From Ceratobasidium sp. AG-K (lineage: Eukaryota; Basidiomycota; Agaricomycetes; Cantharellales; Ceratobasidiaceae), in contig JAWNGF010000003.1 of NCBI GenBank assembly GCA_037039685.1, forward strand, positions 2,914,001 to 2,978,000: DNA of 64,000 nt, in the 5' to 3' direction. The position numbers were made by a program, and so were the translations under genes. Shown in pieces: positions 22,946 to 31,978 of this stretch (positions within the stretch are counted from its first letter, which is position 1; every line of letters begins with the position of its first letter). Under the pieces are notes generated by a model that saw only the letters and a program-made list of their open reading frames with translations, made no database searches and was not told where the DNA came from.

Positions 22946-23122
22946 CTCAGCAAAAATTGAAAATGCTCCGGTGCACTCCGGAGCTGAGGTTTTGCTTGGG
23001 AGCACTGTGTAGGCTCCGGAGCGCACTGGGAGCGTCGCAATCATGTGCTCCTGAGCGCTCCAGGAGCCTAAGGAGCACTTTGGAGCCCTCACACACTCTG
23101 GAGCATTTTCACTTTTTGCTGA
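22946..23122. mobile_element. Small inverted-repeat element (MITE or foldback), about 177 bp
   Basis: The left end CTCAGCAAAAATTGAAAATG and the right end CATTTTCACTTTTTGCTGAG are inverted copies with one mismatch in 20 bases. The inside is full of short CTCCGGAGC / GGAGCGCTCC palindromes and has no coding capacity. No certain target site duplication was found (GAG on both sides is too short). Confidence 0.65.
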
Positions 23123-25097
23123 GAGACCGGTCTTGTTAGTACATGATGTCCCTTTTTCCCTACCAATTTACAGCCAAAGCCATTAACAGAGCCCATGTCA
23201 GCTCAAGTCCATTGTGAAGCAATGTCAACTTTGTTGGTTCCATCATACAAACACAGCACTAGTAATTCCCTAGTTGATTACACCCATGCGACTGGTCTGA
23301 TCAAACCACCAACCGCATGCCATACATAGAGAGATTGTCCAAAGGTTGTAAATATGAGAAAACAAGTAAAAACTGAAAGGGATAAGAGACAGAGACAATA
23401 GACCTAGGGAGGGAGGGGTGGGTAACACAAGAAAGATGAAACAATGCCAGCAGGTGAGCGGGGCATTCGAGGAACGCCTCCCTTCATTTTTCTATGCATG
23501 TCGGTGAGTCAGCGCCCACATGCAACACACGTACACACACCGTCAGTCATGACGGCTCATGCAAAGGGTGCAAACATCAGGAAGCAACCTGTGTGGCTAG
23601 GTGAAGCGTCTCACCTGCAGAAATTTAGAAACAGTTAAGAAATGGCACACAATATAGCTTGATAACCTGGTTTTGCAATGTCTTTATGATAATTGAAAAT
23701 TTTCAACAATGGGCATGAGTGCAAAGGCGCCTTGTCACATCAATGGTTTTGCTCAACAAAAGGAGAAGGGTACAAATGAACTAAAGAGTGAGAATTGGAA
23801 GTTGTCAAACCAATCCAAATTGGTTTTGCTCAACAAAAGGAGAGAGGTAAAATTGAGGACCTAGTAGTACCCACATCTTAGGTAGACGTTTGATTAGTCT
23901 GGAAGATAGCTATGTGTTGGATGGGTACCTACCAAATCACTGGTCCATCCTATTCTGAGAGGTTTTTAGTGTTGGTGTGAAACTGAGGTGGTCCATTGGA
24001 TCCAACAAGAGATCCCAGTCTTTGGTCAATGGCATGCTTGATGGCAAATCCTAGGCCTTGGTTAGATGCTGTAAACATGCTCCTAAACTGGGATCCTTGC
24101 GAATGCTTGGGGTATGTCTCACACATGGTTGGCAAAATACCATTTGTTCTCGGGCTCTGTACCTGAGGGTTCATTTGTTCAAATGGGAGGTTTACGTTTG
24201 GAGAATGACTGTCTTGCCATGAACTTGACTAGTGACCTCACTGGTGAGTCTGATGGGTGGCAATGGAGCCCTTGTAAAACAAGGATCATGCACATCCTTG
24301 GAGCCAGCCACAAGCCACAATTGACAAAGGATTGCCAACAAAGCCAAAAGCATATTAGCCAAATGTAGGACAAATGGTGGGCCAGCCCAAGTGTTTGGCA
24401 GGTTGACGTCATAGCCTTATGCCTTGGCTCGTGACCTGCCACCCTGTTTTTAAATAACGTTTGGGGACCAGCAACCCCAACTTGCTGCAAAGGACAAAAA
24501 CGTCCAAGCATATCGTGGTTGAACGTTCTTGAATTATGACCAGCTTAGCCATTATAATGTAACTTTGCACTCTGATGCTCAGACCGTTGCCTCTGGCGGT
24601 CGATTCTAGCATCCAATTATTCATACCATAAGCGCCGGGAAATTGGACGCTCGGCCCTACCGCTCAGAATACACTCCCAACTATCGTGAAAATCAACGTG
24701 TATAACCCCACTGGATGTCATCTACTTTAATTGTGAGGCGCGCTGGATGTTCCTCAAGATTCGACAATCCCAAACAAAGCCGGTTTTTCAATCCCGCACT
24801 CAACCCTTGCCACCAACAAGAAATCGGATGCTCTCTTACAAGATCCAGCCCACAAATTGGTTGATGGAATTCCTCGATGATAACCTATGGGCCCATGAAC
24901 ATGAAAACTGAATTCCGAAATACTACCGTGGCTATATAGTCCAAAGTATAACATGAGCACATGGGAATGAGCCGCCTTGAGGGTAGCATGGATGAATGAA
25001 AAGTGAGGATAAACCATCCCGCTGGGCCGTGGTCAAGAAGATGTCTCAGTTCCGACTGAACAAAGCACAAGAATAGACACGATAGGCAAGGAGTATT
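23123..25097. other. Intergenic sequence without a supported gene
   Basis: A direct repeat TTGGTTTTGCTCAACAAAAGGAG occurs at about 23745 and 23822. Several open frames under 90 codons overlap on both strands and none shows a recognisable domain. Base composition shifts to a more balanced, less repeat-like state after about 24500. Confidence 0.4.
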
Positions 25098-25703
25098 TTA
25101 TCGACGCAACCAATTCGAAGGGCGTGAAAGCAGAGAATCTTTCAGATCTAGGTCACACATGGTCAGGAGGTAGGCACCAAGCGTTGAAATGGAGCATACC
25201 CGTTCGAGGCATATGGTATTGAACTTCCGGAGTGGGACCATGTAACCGTAGTCAGTAAAGTACGGTTCCCAGTGGCCGTCGACTTGCTCAGCGAGACAGA
25301 GATGTTCGTTAGTGGCTAGAACAATCACGTTGACACAGACATCCAAACCAGCAATGATCAGCTCACATTCTACAGCGCACCACTTGAATTCTTGATAATC
25401 GGAATATTGCAAGAATTCAATCACAGCGTGTGAAAGGTCCACGCCATCCACGAACCGAGCGCCGGTACTATCAACGGTTATCGGGAGGAAGAGAGGGACG
25501 GGAGGGGATGCGGAAAGGGACAGAAACTCAGTGATACGAAAAGCGAAATAGTGGACGGATTTTTTAAGTGCTTTATGACGTGCCCATCGAGTCCAAGTCG
25601 AGAGTTTCAGGCGGGTTGCTGCAATGATCATGGTTGGGTTCAACAGGAGTTGCGACACGTGAACAGTCACGTGAACCCATGTCCGTGATACAAGGCGGAA
25701 CAC
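25098..25703 (-). CDS. Hypothetical protein, 201 residues
   Basis: An uninterrupted frame ending at 25098. It includes a hydrophobic stretch (ELIIAGLDVCVNVIVLA) and no motif I recognise. Its upstream end overlaps the opposite-strand exon copy that starts near 25740. It could be a chance frame. No homologous frame is visible next to the inverted exon copy at 28341. Confidence 0.3.
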   Translation of the reverse strand: MFRLVSRTWVHVTVHVSQLLLNPTMIIAATRLKLSTWTRWARHKALKKSVHYFAFRITEFLSLSASPPVPLFLPITVDSTGARFVDGVDLSHAVIEFLQYSDYQEFKWCAVECELIIAGLDVCVNVIVLATNEHLCLAEQVDGHWEPYFTDYGYMVPLRKFNTICLERVCSISTLGAYLLTMCDLDLKDSLLSRPSNWLRR

Positions 25704-25732
25704 GGGAAGCGCTAAACTGGATCAACTCGCGG

Positions 25733-26039
25733 TTCCACCTTACCTGGGACCAAGCCTTCATCCGAAATAGGAAGCGTACCGTGATGACGGCATCCTCATT
25801 CGAAATCCGGGCACGACGACGTGGCTTCCCAGAAGGCTTGGAATAATTTGGCATGTAGGTGTACGCAGAAGTCCGGACCCCGCGTCGGACGGTAAAATTG
25901 TAAACCTTGTATATACAGATAATAAAAGTTACGGTTTAGAAGTCTCTCTTTCGAATGGTGCTATGCGCAGGATGATTGGAGAAATTTTCGAGGTCGAAAA
26001 CTGCCGCGCGCGGGAGGCGATTTCACTGGGAAAACGCTA
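25733..26039 (+). pseudogene. Inverted-pair exon, plus-strand copy
   Basis: Encodes the same C-terminal sequence as 28646-28341 on the other strand: WHVGVRRSP, then TDNKS, LSNGA and FEVENCRA, AISLGKR and stop. Identity is higher at protein level than expected for drift. The 5' part holds a TAG at 25770 (GAG in the other copy) in the homologous frame, so this copy looks broken. Function unknown. The two copies point toward each other and bracket the small ORF at 26154 and the RecQ relic. Confidence 0.6.
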
Positions 26040-26153
26040 AGCGCCGAGCTCAGGGTCCTAGTGCTGCGAGGCCTCGCGAGGTGATGCGAAGCATATACGC
26101 CTGCCGTTTCGGGGTTTATCTGCCCTAGTACACCTGAAGACGATATAATATTG

Positions 26154-26735
26154 ATGGACGACTGGCTAGAGGATATTTTCAGCTCGCAGCCGGAGTATGA
26201 TAGCGAGGAAGAGGCCCCAAGCTCGAGCCCTCAGACCGATGCCCACCGGACCGTCCTTGCGATTGAGAAACTCACGGAAATGGGCACTAAATTAGCAGAC
26301 CTAGTCGAAGACGTCATCTTTGGCGATACGGACATCCAAGCGCACCCGTCTGTCATGGCCGCCCGTAAACAACTGCTGTCAAACGGGCTAATCCCGCAAA
26401 TCTTGACTCGGGTCCGAAAGCCAAAATCGACGCGTATACAATGCGAGATACACGCACACGCCCGTGACGAGCTAGAGACATGGGCCCTGGAAACGTCTAT
26501 TGAACTCCTGCGTATCGAACTTGCGCAATACTCAAAAACTACTAAGGCTCCGGGCACGGAAACTGAGATATTGGATGGTGAATCATTAAAATCGCTCACC
26601 TTTGAATCGATTCTTGAGGGTGTAAATGGACATGCGTCCCGATTGCTTCAGCTATTGACGGAGATATACATCTCCCAGCACGCAGATCAAAACAACCTTA
26701 AGGAATCAACGTTTGTAAGTGACAGTCAGAAATAG
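26154..26735 (+). CDS. 193-residue acidic/alpha-helical protein next to the RecQ relic
   Basis: Starts MDDWLEDIFSSQPEYDSEEE with an acidic serine-rich N-terminus. The body (ALETSIELLRIELAQYSK, then ESLKSLTFESILEGVNG) resembles in general pattern the N-terminal region of basidiomycete mobile-element-associated DUF6589-type proteins. That is a weak recollection-level match. The start at 26154 is the first ATG, about 110 bases after the stop of the conserved exon at 26039. The opposite-strand arrangement at 28341/28173 mirrors this spacing. Confidence 0.5.
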   Translation: MDDWLEDIFSSQPEYDSEEEAPSSSPQTDAHRTVLAIEKLTEMGTKLADLVEDVIFGDTDIQAHPSVMAARKQLLSNGLIPQILTRVRKPKSTRIQCEIHAHARDELETWALETSIELLRIELAQYSKTTKAPGTETEILDGESLKSLTFESILEGVNGHASRLLQLLTEIYISQHADQNNLKESTFVSDSQK

Positions 26736-26919
26736 TTGAATATACCTAACATGGACACATAGTGTGTCACTTTATTCATTAATGTGCTCGCATACCATCT
26801 ATCTAGGTTCAATAACAAGACACAAAAGCTTATATGCTGATAATTCAAGGCAAAAGGCGTGCCCAAGTCATGCTATTATATATTCCAAAAAGCCGGGCTC
26901 ACAATGAGCTACCAGTGGT

Positions 26920-28173
26920 CGGTCACTGCCCTTGTAAATCTCTCGTCGCAAGCCAAATGGCATCGTGGCGCCCGCCTCGCCCCAAGCGTGGGAGCAAGAT
27001 CTTCAGATTGGCCGGCAACAACAACTGGAGGATTAGTGTGACAACTTCGAAGTCAATACCCTGGGAAATAGTGAGTATATGCATACCAGAAACCACCGGT
27101 ACCTACCAAGGCCATTGCCTTGGTACAAATCATGATCTTGAAACTATTTGGCTTCTTGTATCCAGCATCGAGAATCTCTTTGTCGTACTTGCTGCATGTT
27201 GAGTGGTATAACTGAAGAAAAGGTCGGAGCTCGGGGGCAAAGTGTTTCCACAATAGGTGTAGTGCCAGATGCCCAAGGGGCTTGGAGTCGACGAACATCA
27301 AGGTAAAGTGATCTATTTGCGTTGTATTTGGGAAAACGGTAATAATTCGGGGACTGGAGCTGTAGAAGACTTTAAGCGATACACCAAGTAGGCCAGATTC
27401 AATCAGCGATTTCCCAGGTGGATCTCCAATGAATTCCTCCCAAACCTCAGCGACTGTTTAATTGCATCGATGCATTTTATTTGCAGTCGCTGTTACCGCC
27501 ATGAACGGCATGTTGTTGGTAAGCGTTAGTTTTAAATCACCGATGACCGGGTACTGAGGGCGAAAGTCCCTCCCCCAGCTTAGTATACAGTGTGCTTCGT
27601 CGATAACTACCCTTTGCGGTCCACGAGCGGCGAGTTCGGGCGATCAGACGATGGGGAGAAGGCGCGTTGTGTCCGTAAAGGCCTCGATCGAGGATATTAC
27701 AACTTGAAACCAGCCAGAAGGAATGTCCTGTGTTGTTCAATTGTATTAGAATAGCCTATATGCAAATGTATGCGTGATATGCTAACCTTCTTTAGTCCCT
27801 TGTAGTTTGTTGTTGCATTAACGGCAATCACTCGTAGTCCCCAGCTGGAAAACAGCGCAGCCTGGCGGTTCCCGAGCGCAATTAGAGGTGATATAACCCA
27901 TATAATCAATGGAGGGTCCATAAAGCAATTCATTACAAAGGCAAGAGTCTTGCCATATCTGGTACCCGTCATTACAAACACGTCGCGCCCAAAGCGAAAG
28001 GCAACAGCAGCGTTGGTCTGCCACACCCTTGGGCTGAACACAGTGGCAGCCTTGGTGGCAGCAATGAGCAGTCTTTGTTACAACGACTCCTCGTTCTCGG
28101 TGGCGGCTTGCTCCAGAGGGGGATTGTCGCCGGCCCGGTCAATCGCATCCCATTCCTCGTCCTCGAGCTCCAT
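26920..28173 (-). pseudogene. RecQ-family DNA helicase relic (telomere-linked-helicase-like)
   Basis: Motifs in order on the minus strand: start MELEDEEWDAIDRAGD (28173), Walker A region DVFVMTGTRYGKT (about 27984-27946), ISPLIALG, VVIDEAHCILSWGRDFRPQY (about 27605-27550, the RecQ DEAH motif and its following signature), FMAVTATAN (motif III), then a helicase C lobe (LMFVDSKPLG, LLPRLGRGGRH at about 26985). The frame is broken by at least one TAA between the acidic start and Walker A and by shifts or introns later. The second glycine of Walker A reads Arg. RecQ-like helicases are common subtelomeric genes in fungi (Ustilago, Magnaporthe, fission yeast tlh genes); the telomeric link here is inferred from the neighbours. 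Confidence 0.75.
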
Positions 28174-28340
28174 CTCACTGTATTCTTCGTCTTAATCGCT
28201 CATTTTTTGCGGATTAAGTATATAAAATCGTCGCCGACAGGTTCGCTACAGCTGCAAAGGTCAAATGAGCTCGCGGTGTGGTGTAGAGCCACCGCGAGGC
28301 TGCTCGCACCGTCAATCCCATAGTACCCTGAGCTTGGCGC

Positions 28341-28732
28341 TTAGCGGTTTCCTAGTGAAATCGCCTCTTGCGCGCGGCAGTTTTCGACCTCGAAATATTC
28401 TCTAATCATTTTGCGCCTGGCACCATTCGAAAGGGCAACATCGAAATTACAACTTTTATTATCAGTATGTACATGATTCTCAATTTTATAGTCCGACACG
28501 GGGCCCGGACTTCTGCGTACACCTACATGCCAAATTGTACCAAGCCTTCTAGGAACAAACGCAGCGACCCTGACATCATCACGTAATCGGAGTACGCGGC
28601 ACGTGAGTTCCTCTTTCGGAAGGCTTGGGTCCAGGTAAGGTTCCACCCGCGGCGCCAGTTCCGGCAGTGTTGGTAATCACGCACGTCAATCTGTAAGTAA
28701 GCGTAATTTATGTAAGCAGTAACGATAGTCAT
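28341..28732 (-). CDS. Inverted-pair exon, minus-strand copy
   Basis: Counterpart of 25733-26039, ending at the same AISLGNR-stop. The last 101 residues are open (28646-28341) and the upstream part (NWRRGWNLTWTQAF) matches NWINSRFHLTWDQAF near 25728, probably across an intron or frame change. The protein is unknown. It reads toward the RecQ relic, whose start codon lies about 170 bases downstream of this stop. Confidence 0.5.
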
Positions 28733-28776
28733 GTGTCAGTCATTGGTGTAAGAGCTCACGCGATACCTCGAAAATC

Positions 28777-30493
28777 AACAAACTGCATTTATATCACAAA
28801 CATGGCAATGGAGTGACATGATTAGAAAGTAATACGAGTAACTAGCTCTGGGTATGAGCATGCATATAGGAAACCTCCTGTTCACGGGTTGCAAGATTAT
28901 AAATTTCGAGTTCTGTTTGTAGGTTCCCCATTCCATCTCGCATGAAACTATAAAGCCCCGCCCAAGAAGTGGTGGATTGTTGTAATCAAACATGTCTTGA
29001 AGCTTTATGGGATTCTGTGTGCCAAAGAATGGGCGGACCCTCTCCAGATGAGAGTCTGCTGACTCAGTCAAGCCCGGCAACACAACAACTTCAGGTTCAG
29101 GCTCGGCATTGGCATCCGGAGGATCCTCATCCTCAATTACATCTTGACGGGGCTTAGCAGCAAGCGCTCAAATATCATTCGAGGTATGTCTCTCATCCAA
29201 TAAATCAACTTCAGCAATCTCCTCAGCGATGTCATCATGCTGATCCACCCCCAATGGAGTTTTCTTCAAAGGTGATGTGTGGTCGTTGGAAGTCGCTAAG
29301 CCAAATTGACGCTGTAGACGAGCACGAGTAAGACCTGCAGCGGCATGCCTCCGTTTGAGGTCCATTCGAATAATCAAAGTCTCAAAGACCTTGTCATAAG
29401 CGAGTTGTGCACGCCGCTTTGTATGCACGTAGCCCATTTCACTAAAAAGCCGTTCACAGCCTGCTGAGTTGGGGACAATGGAAAGAATATGAATAGCAAG
29501 GTGTGGGAGCTGTTGTCAGCCTGAGTTTGGAGTTTCATAGGCTAAAAGACCTTCCCAAATTTCGATGAGGTTCACTTGCCTTCCCTGTATGCAGCGATTA
29601 GTACAGCACTTGAATAAGGACACAATAACTCCTGCAAGAACAAGCCTGACTTACCTCCAGCTCATAGGAAGCTTATACATCCTCAAAGTCCCACCTATTG
29701 GGATGGAACTCATTTTGACCAGCATAATAATCATTCAATGCATTATGTAACTCTGAGTCACTTTCCTTGCGGAATACTCGCCGGAATACTCGCTTTGCCA
29801 CGCAAAAAGGGCAGAGCGATTTAACAAGATGTTTTTTTGTTGAAGAACCAGGAACGCATGAAGGGATTGAGAAAAACAGCAAGAATAAAAGGATCCTGGT
29901 TGGCCTTGGCCCATCAACGTTCAAGTCTGTCAAGGACACATTGCCTGACTGCTTGGTTGGTCACCAGGGTGGAGAACGTGTGGTAGAGTCGCCCAAGCTT
30001 GATTAGAACACGATCAAGGCAAGTACTTGAAGCCTGCATCACATTCACAGCTGTTGCAAGCGGTTCCAGATACATTTTTAGCCTGAATTGAGATTCAGTT
30101 TGTGAATCTGTGAAAGTAATAGGGTACTCACTTGCTAAGTTTGTTCCAAAAGGACTCATCCTGTATGTCATGCATGATTTTCTCAACCTGCTGGAGCTTC
30201 TCGGGAGAACGCCCAGCAGTTGCCTGAAACAATTCAGGTCTGAGGGCCACAAAAGACTGCAGGATACAAGAATGAGAAATTAGGCTAGTAAATGAAAGAA
30301 AGTGAGCAGTCCAGCAAGTGATCAAAGGAAGGGTGAATGTATATGTTGTTCCTGTAAGCCGCATCTGTTCTTTGTGTAGCAGACCAAGTAGATATGAATG
30401 ATTTAACATCCATTTTATTATATCAATTGCGTCAGCTGCTGCAGCAACAAGATTGGTTGTGAGTTTAAATATATCTCCAACTATAAGATTGAC
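28777..30493 (-). pseudogene. hAT-family transposase, 3' part
   Basis: Begins at an acceptor (GCATCTAG, exon from 30493) with VNLIVGDIFKLTTNLV, then RLTGTTYTFTLPLI and NPFMRSWFF, the catalytic-domain side of hAT transposases. The dimerisation region reads NSAGCERLFSEMGYVHTKRR near 29475-29410, the hAT C-terminal signature. A 46-nt intron at about 30130-30085 joins in phase. Stops and shifts occur, including TGA at 29168-29170. A downstream NPIKLQDMFDYNNP block closes the protein. The upstream half of the gene lies at 39240-38976, beyond an 8.4-kb insertion. Confidence 0.82.
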
Positions 30494-30716
30494 CTAGATG
30501 CATTATAATTCATTATAATTGATGACCATTCATCTGGGAACCTGTAAATACCTAGACAGGGATATATATCACTAGCTAGCATATATAGGTCCCCTAGCTG
30601 AAATGGAAAGGTCCTGTGTTTATACCAGTATGTAGCACCAACTGTGGTGAGCTGAGTGTATCTGGTGTCACATACCCCCAGCTAGCATGCTATAATGGCT
30701 ATCTTGTGCTAGATTG

Positions 30717-31172
30717 TGTCGTAAGCTTCTTCTTGGTGGCTATGAGACAAGCCGTGATGGAGAGTGGACGGCACTAAGACCTAAGTGACCTCTTGAACCG
30801 CAACACACTTAAGCGTCTGTAGGCTCTTGAGGGTAGGGGTGGTTCTAAGTGTCACTCAGAGGGGATGTTTTGACGAGACAAAACAAGCTGGGGTTACCAG
30901 GCTTGTTGGTCCTCTATATATATTCAAGAAGTGGCCGAGTCATACAAGGCGCAGCCACATGAGTCATACAAGACAGCCAGTCAGGAGTGTCCATGTGAGT
31001 CATGCTGTATGAACAGACATGACTCGTGCAAGGCACAGCCGCGTTACACAATGTAACAGAACAACCACAAGAAGGTGGCAACGCGGCAAACAGAAACAGA
31101 AACACAAGACAAAGAAGGGGACAGGCGGGCGAGACAACAGGCGAGTCCGATGGAGTGAGCTGGCTCACGACA
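30717..31172 (-). repeat. Gypsy-A 3' LTR (456 bp)
   Basis: Ends TGTCGTAAGC and GCTCACGACA on the plus strand, an imperfect terminal inverted repeat. By eye it is identical to the LTR at 37483-37938. Small open frames inside it are not genes. Confidence 0.96.
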
Positions 31173-31213
31173 TTACTCCCCCCTATGGGTCCATTTGGGG
31201 GACCTGAATGGAC

Positions 31214-31978
31214 CTACTGCACCGTGCAGTCCTTCCCTTTCTTCAGCATAAATTCCTCAAGCCCTTCATCTTCCTCCAGGGTTAGGTTGATGGGATTGAA
31301 CGCGGTGTTCCCCGGTTCGTCCGAGAACTTCTCCCATTCTTCCCATGTCTCCTCCTTTGTCCAGTCAGCCTTGGACCAATCCAAGACCCTTTTCTGGACC
31401 TCCACAAACTCCTTGTCCCATTGTCGTACGTCTGGCTCCGTCTCCTTCCATGCCGAAACGTCCGCTTCCTCCCACTTCCACCAGTTAGGCGCCCACTCGA
31501 ACTTCTCCTTCTGGTACCTTCCCCTTTCCAGCTTCCAGTCGCTCAAGTCCCTCTCGTAGTTGGCGTCCCAGGCGTCGTTCCACCGGGGTTGCAGTGTTGG
31601 TTGCCTCCCGTTGTACCCTGGTACCCACTCGCTCGAGTATGCCCCTTCTTGCCCCCATTCGACGACTCCAAGCATGTGGGTGGATAGCAGAACCACCTCT
31701 GATACTTGGAAGGCCGCGCATCCTCGACAGACAAAGATGTCCTTTCTTGCGAGCTGCATTTTTGTCAGCCATTTTTTGCCGACCCACTGGAATTCGCCCA
31801 AGTCTGAGTGGAGGACGTCGTCCGACGCCCTAAACTGCATTCTTCCCGAGCCTTGCTGGGACCTTTTGAAGACGTATAGAGCGGCTCCGGCGTCAAGGAT
31901 TCTCGCCGTAGCAAACGCTGGTCCGTCCAGGACGCGGGTGAGGTTGTTGATGATGGTGGAGCGGGAGACGGCAGGCAT
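31214..31978 (-). CDS. Gypsy-A ORF3: 254-residue accessory protein after pol
   Basis: Opens at ATG 31978 (MPAVSRSTIINN) and ends at 31214, just before the polypurine tract, overlapping the 3' end of pol in another frame. It is rich in Trp, Glu and Lys (WKLERGRYQKEKFEW, SKADWTKEETWEEWEKF). It has no signal peptide or membrane segment, so it is not env-like. A homologue sits at the same place in Gypsy-B (46575-47338). A TATA-like box (GATAAAAGG, 32083-32075) lies about 100 bases upstream, suggesting its own transcript. Unlike gag and pol of the same element it is uninterrupted. Function unknown. Confidence 0.8.
   Translation of the reverse strand: MPAVSRSTIINNLTRVLDGPAFATARILDAGAALYVFKRSQQGSGRMQFRASDDVLHSDLGEFQWVGKKWLTKMQLARKDIFVCRGCAAFQVSEVVLLSTHMLGVVEWGQEGAYSSEWVPGYNGRQPTLQPRWNDAWDANYERDLSDWKLERGRYQKEKFEWAPNWWKWEEADVSAWKETEPDVRQWDKEFVEVQKRVLDWSKADWTKEETWEEWEKFSDEPGNTAFNPINLTLEEDEGLEEFMLKKGKDCTVQ

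Noticed and set aside
30827..31168. Short frames of 61 and 84 residues inside the Gypsy-A LTRs
   Set aside because: They lie in non-coding LTR sequence, occur on both strands, and are identical only because the LTRs are identical.
31214..31978. ORF3 of Gypsy-A as an envelope gene
   Set aside because: No signal peptide, membrane segment or cysteine pattern; the protein is soluble-looking and Trp/Glu-rich.
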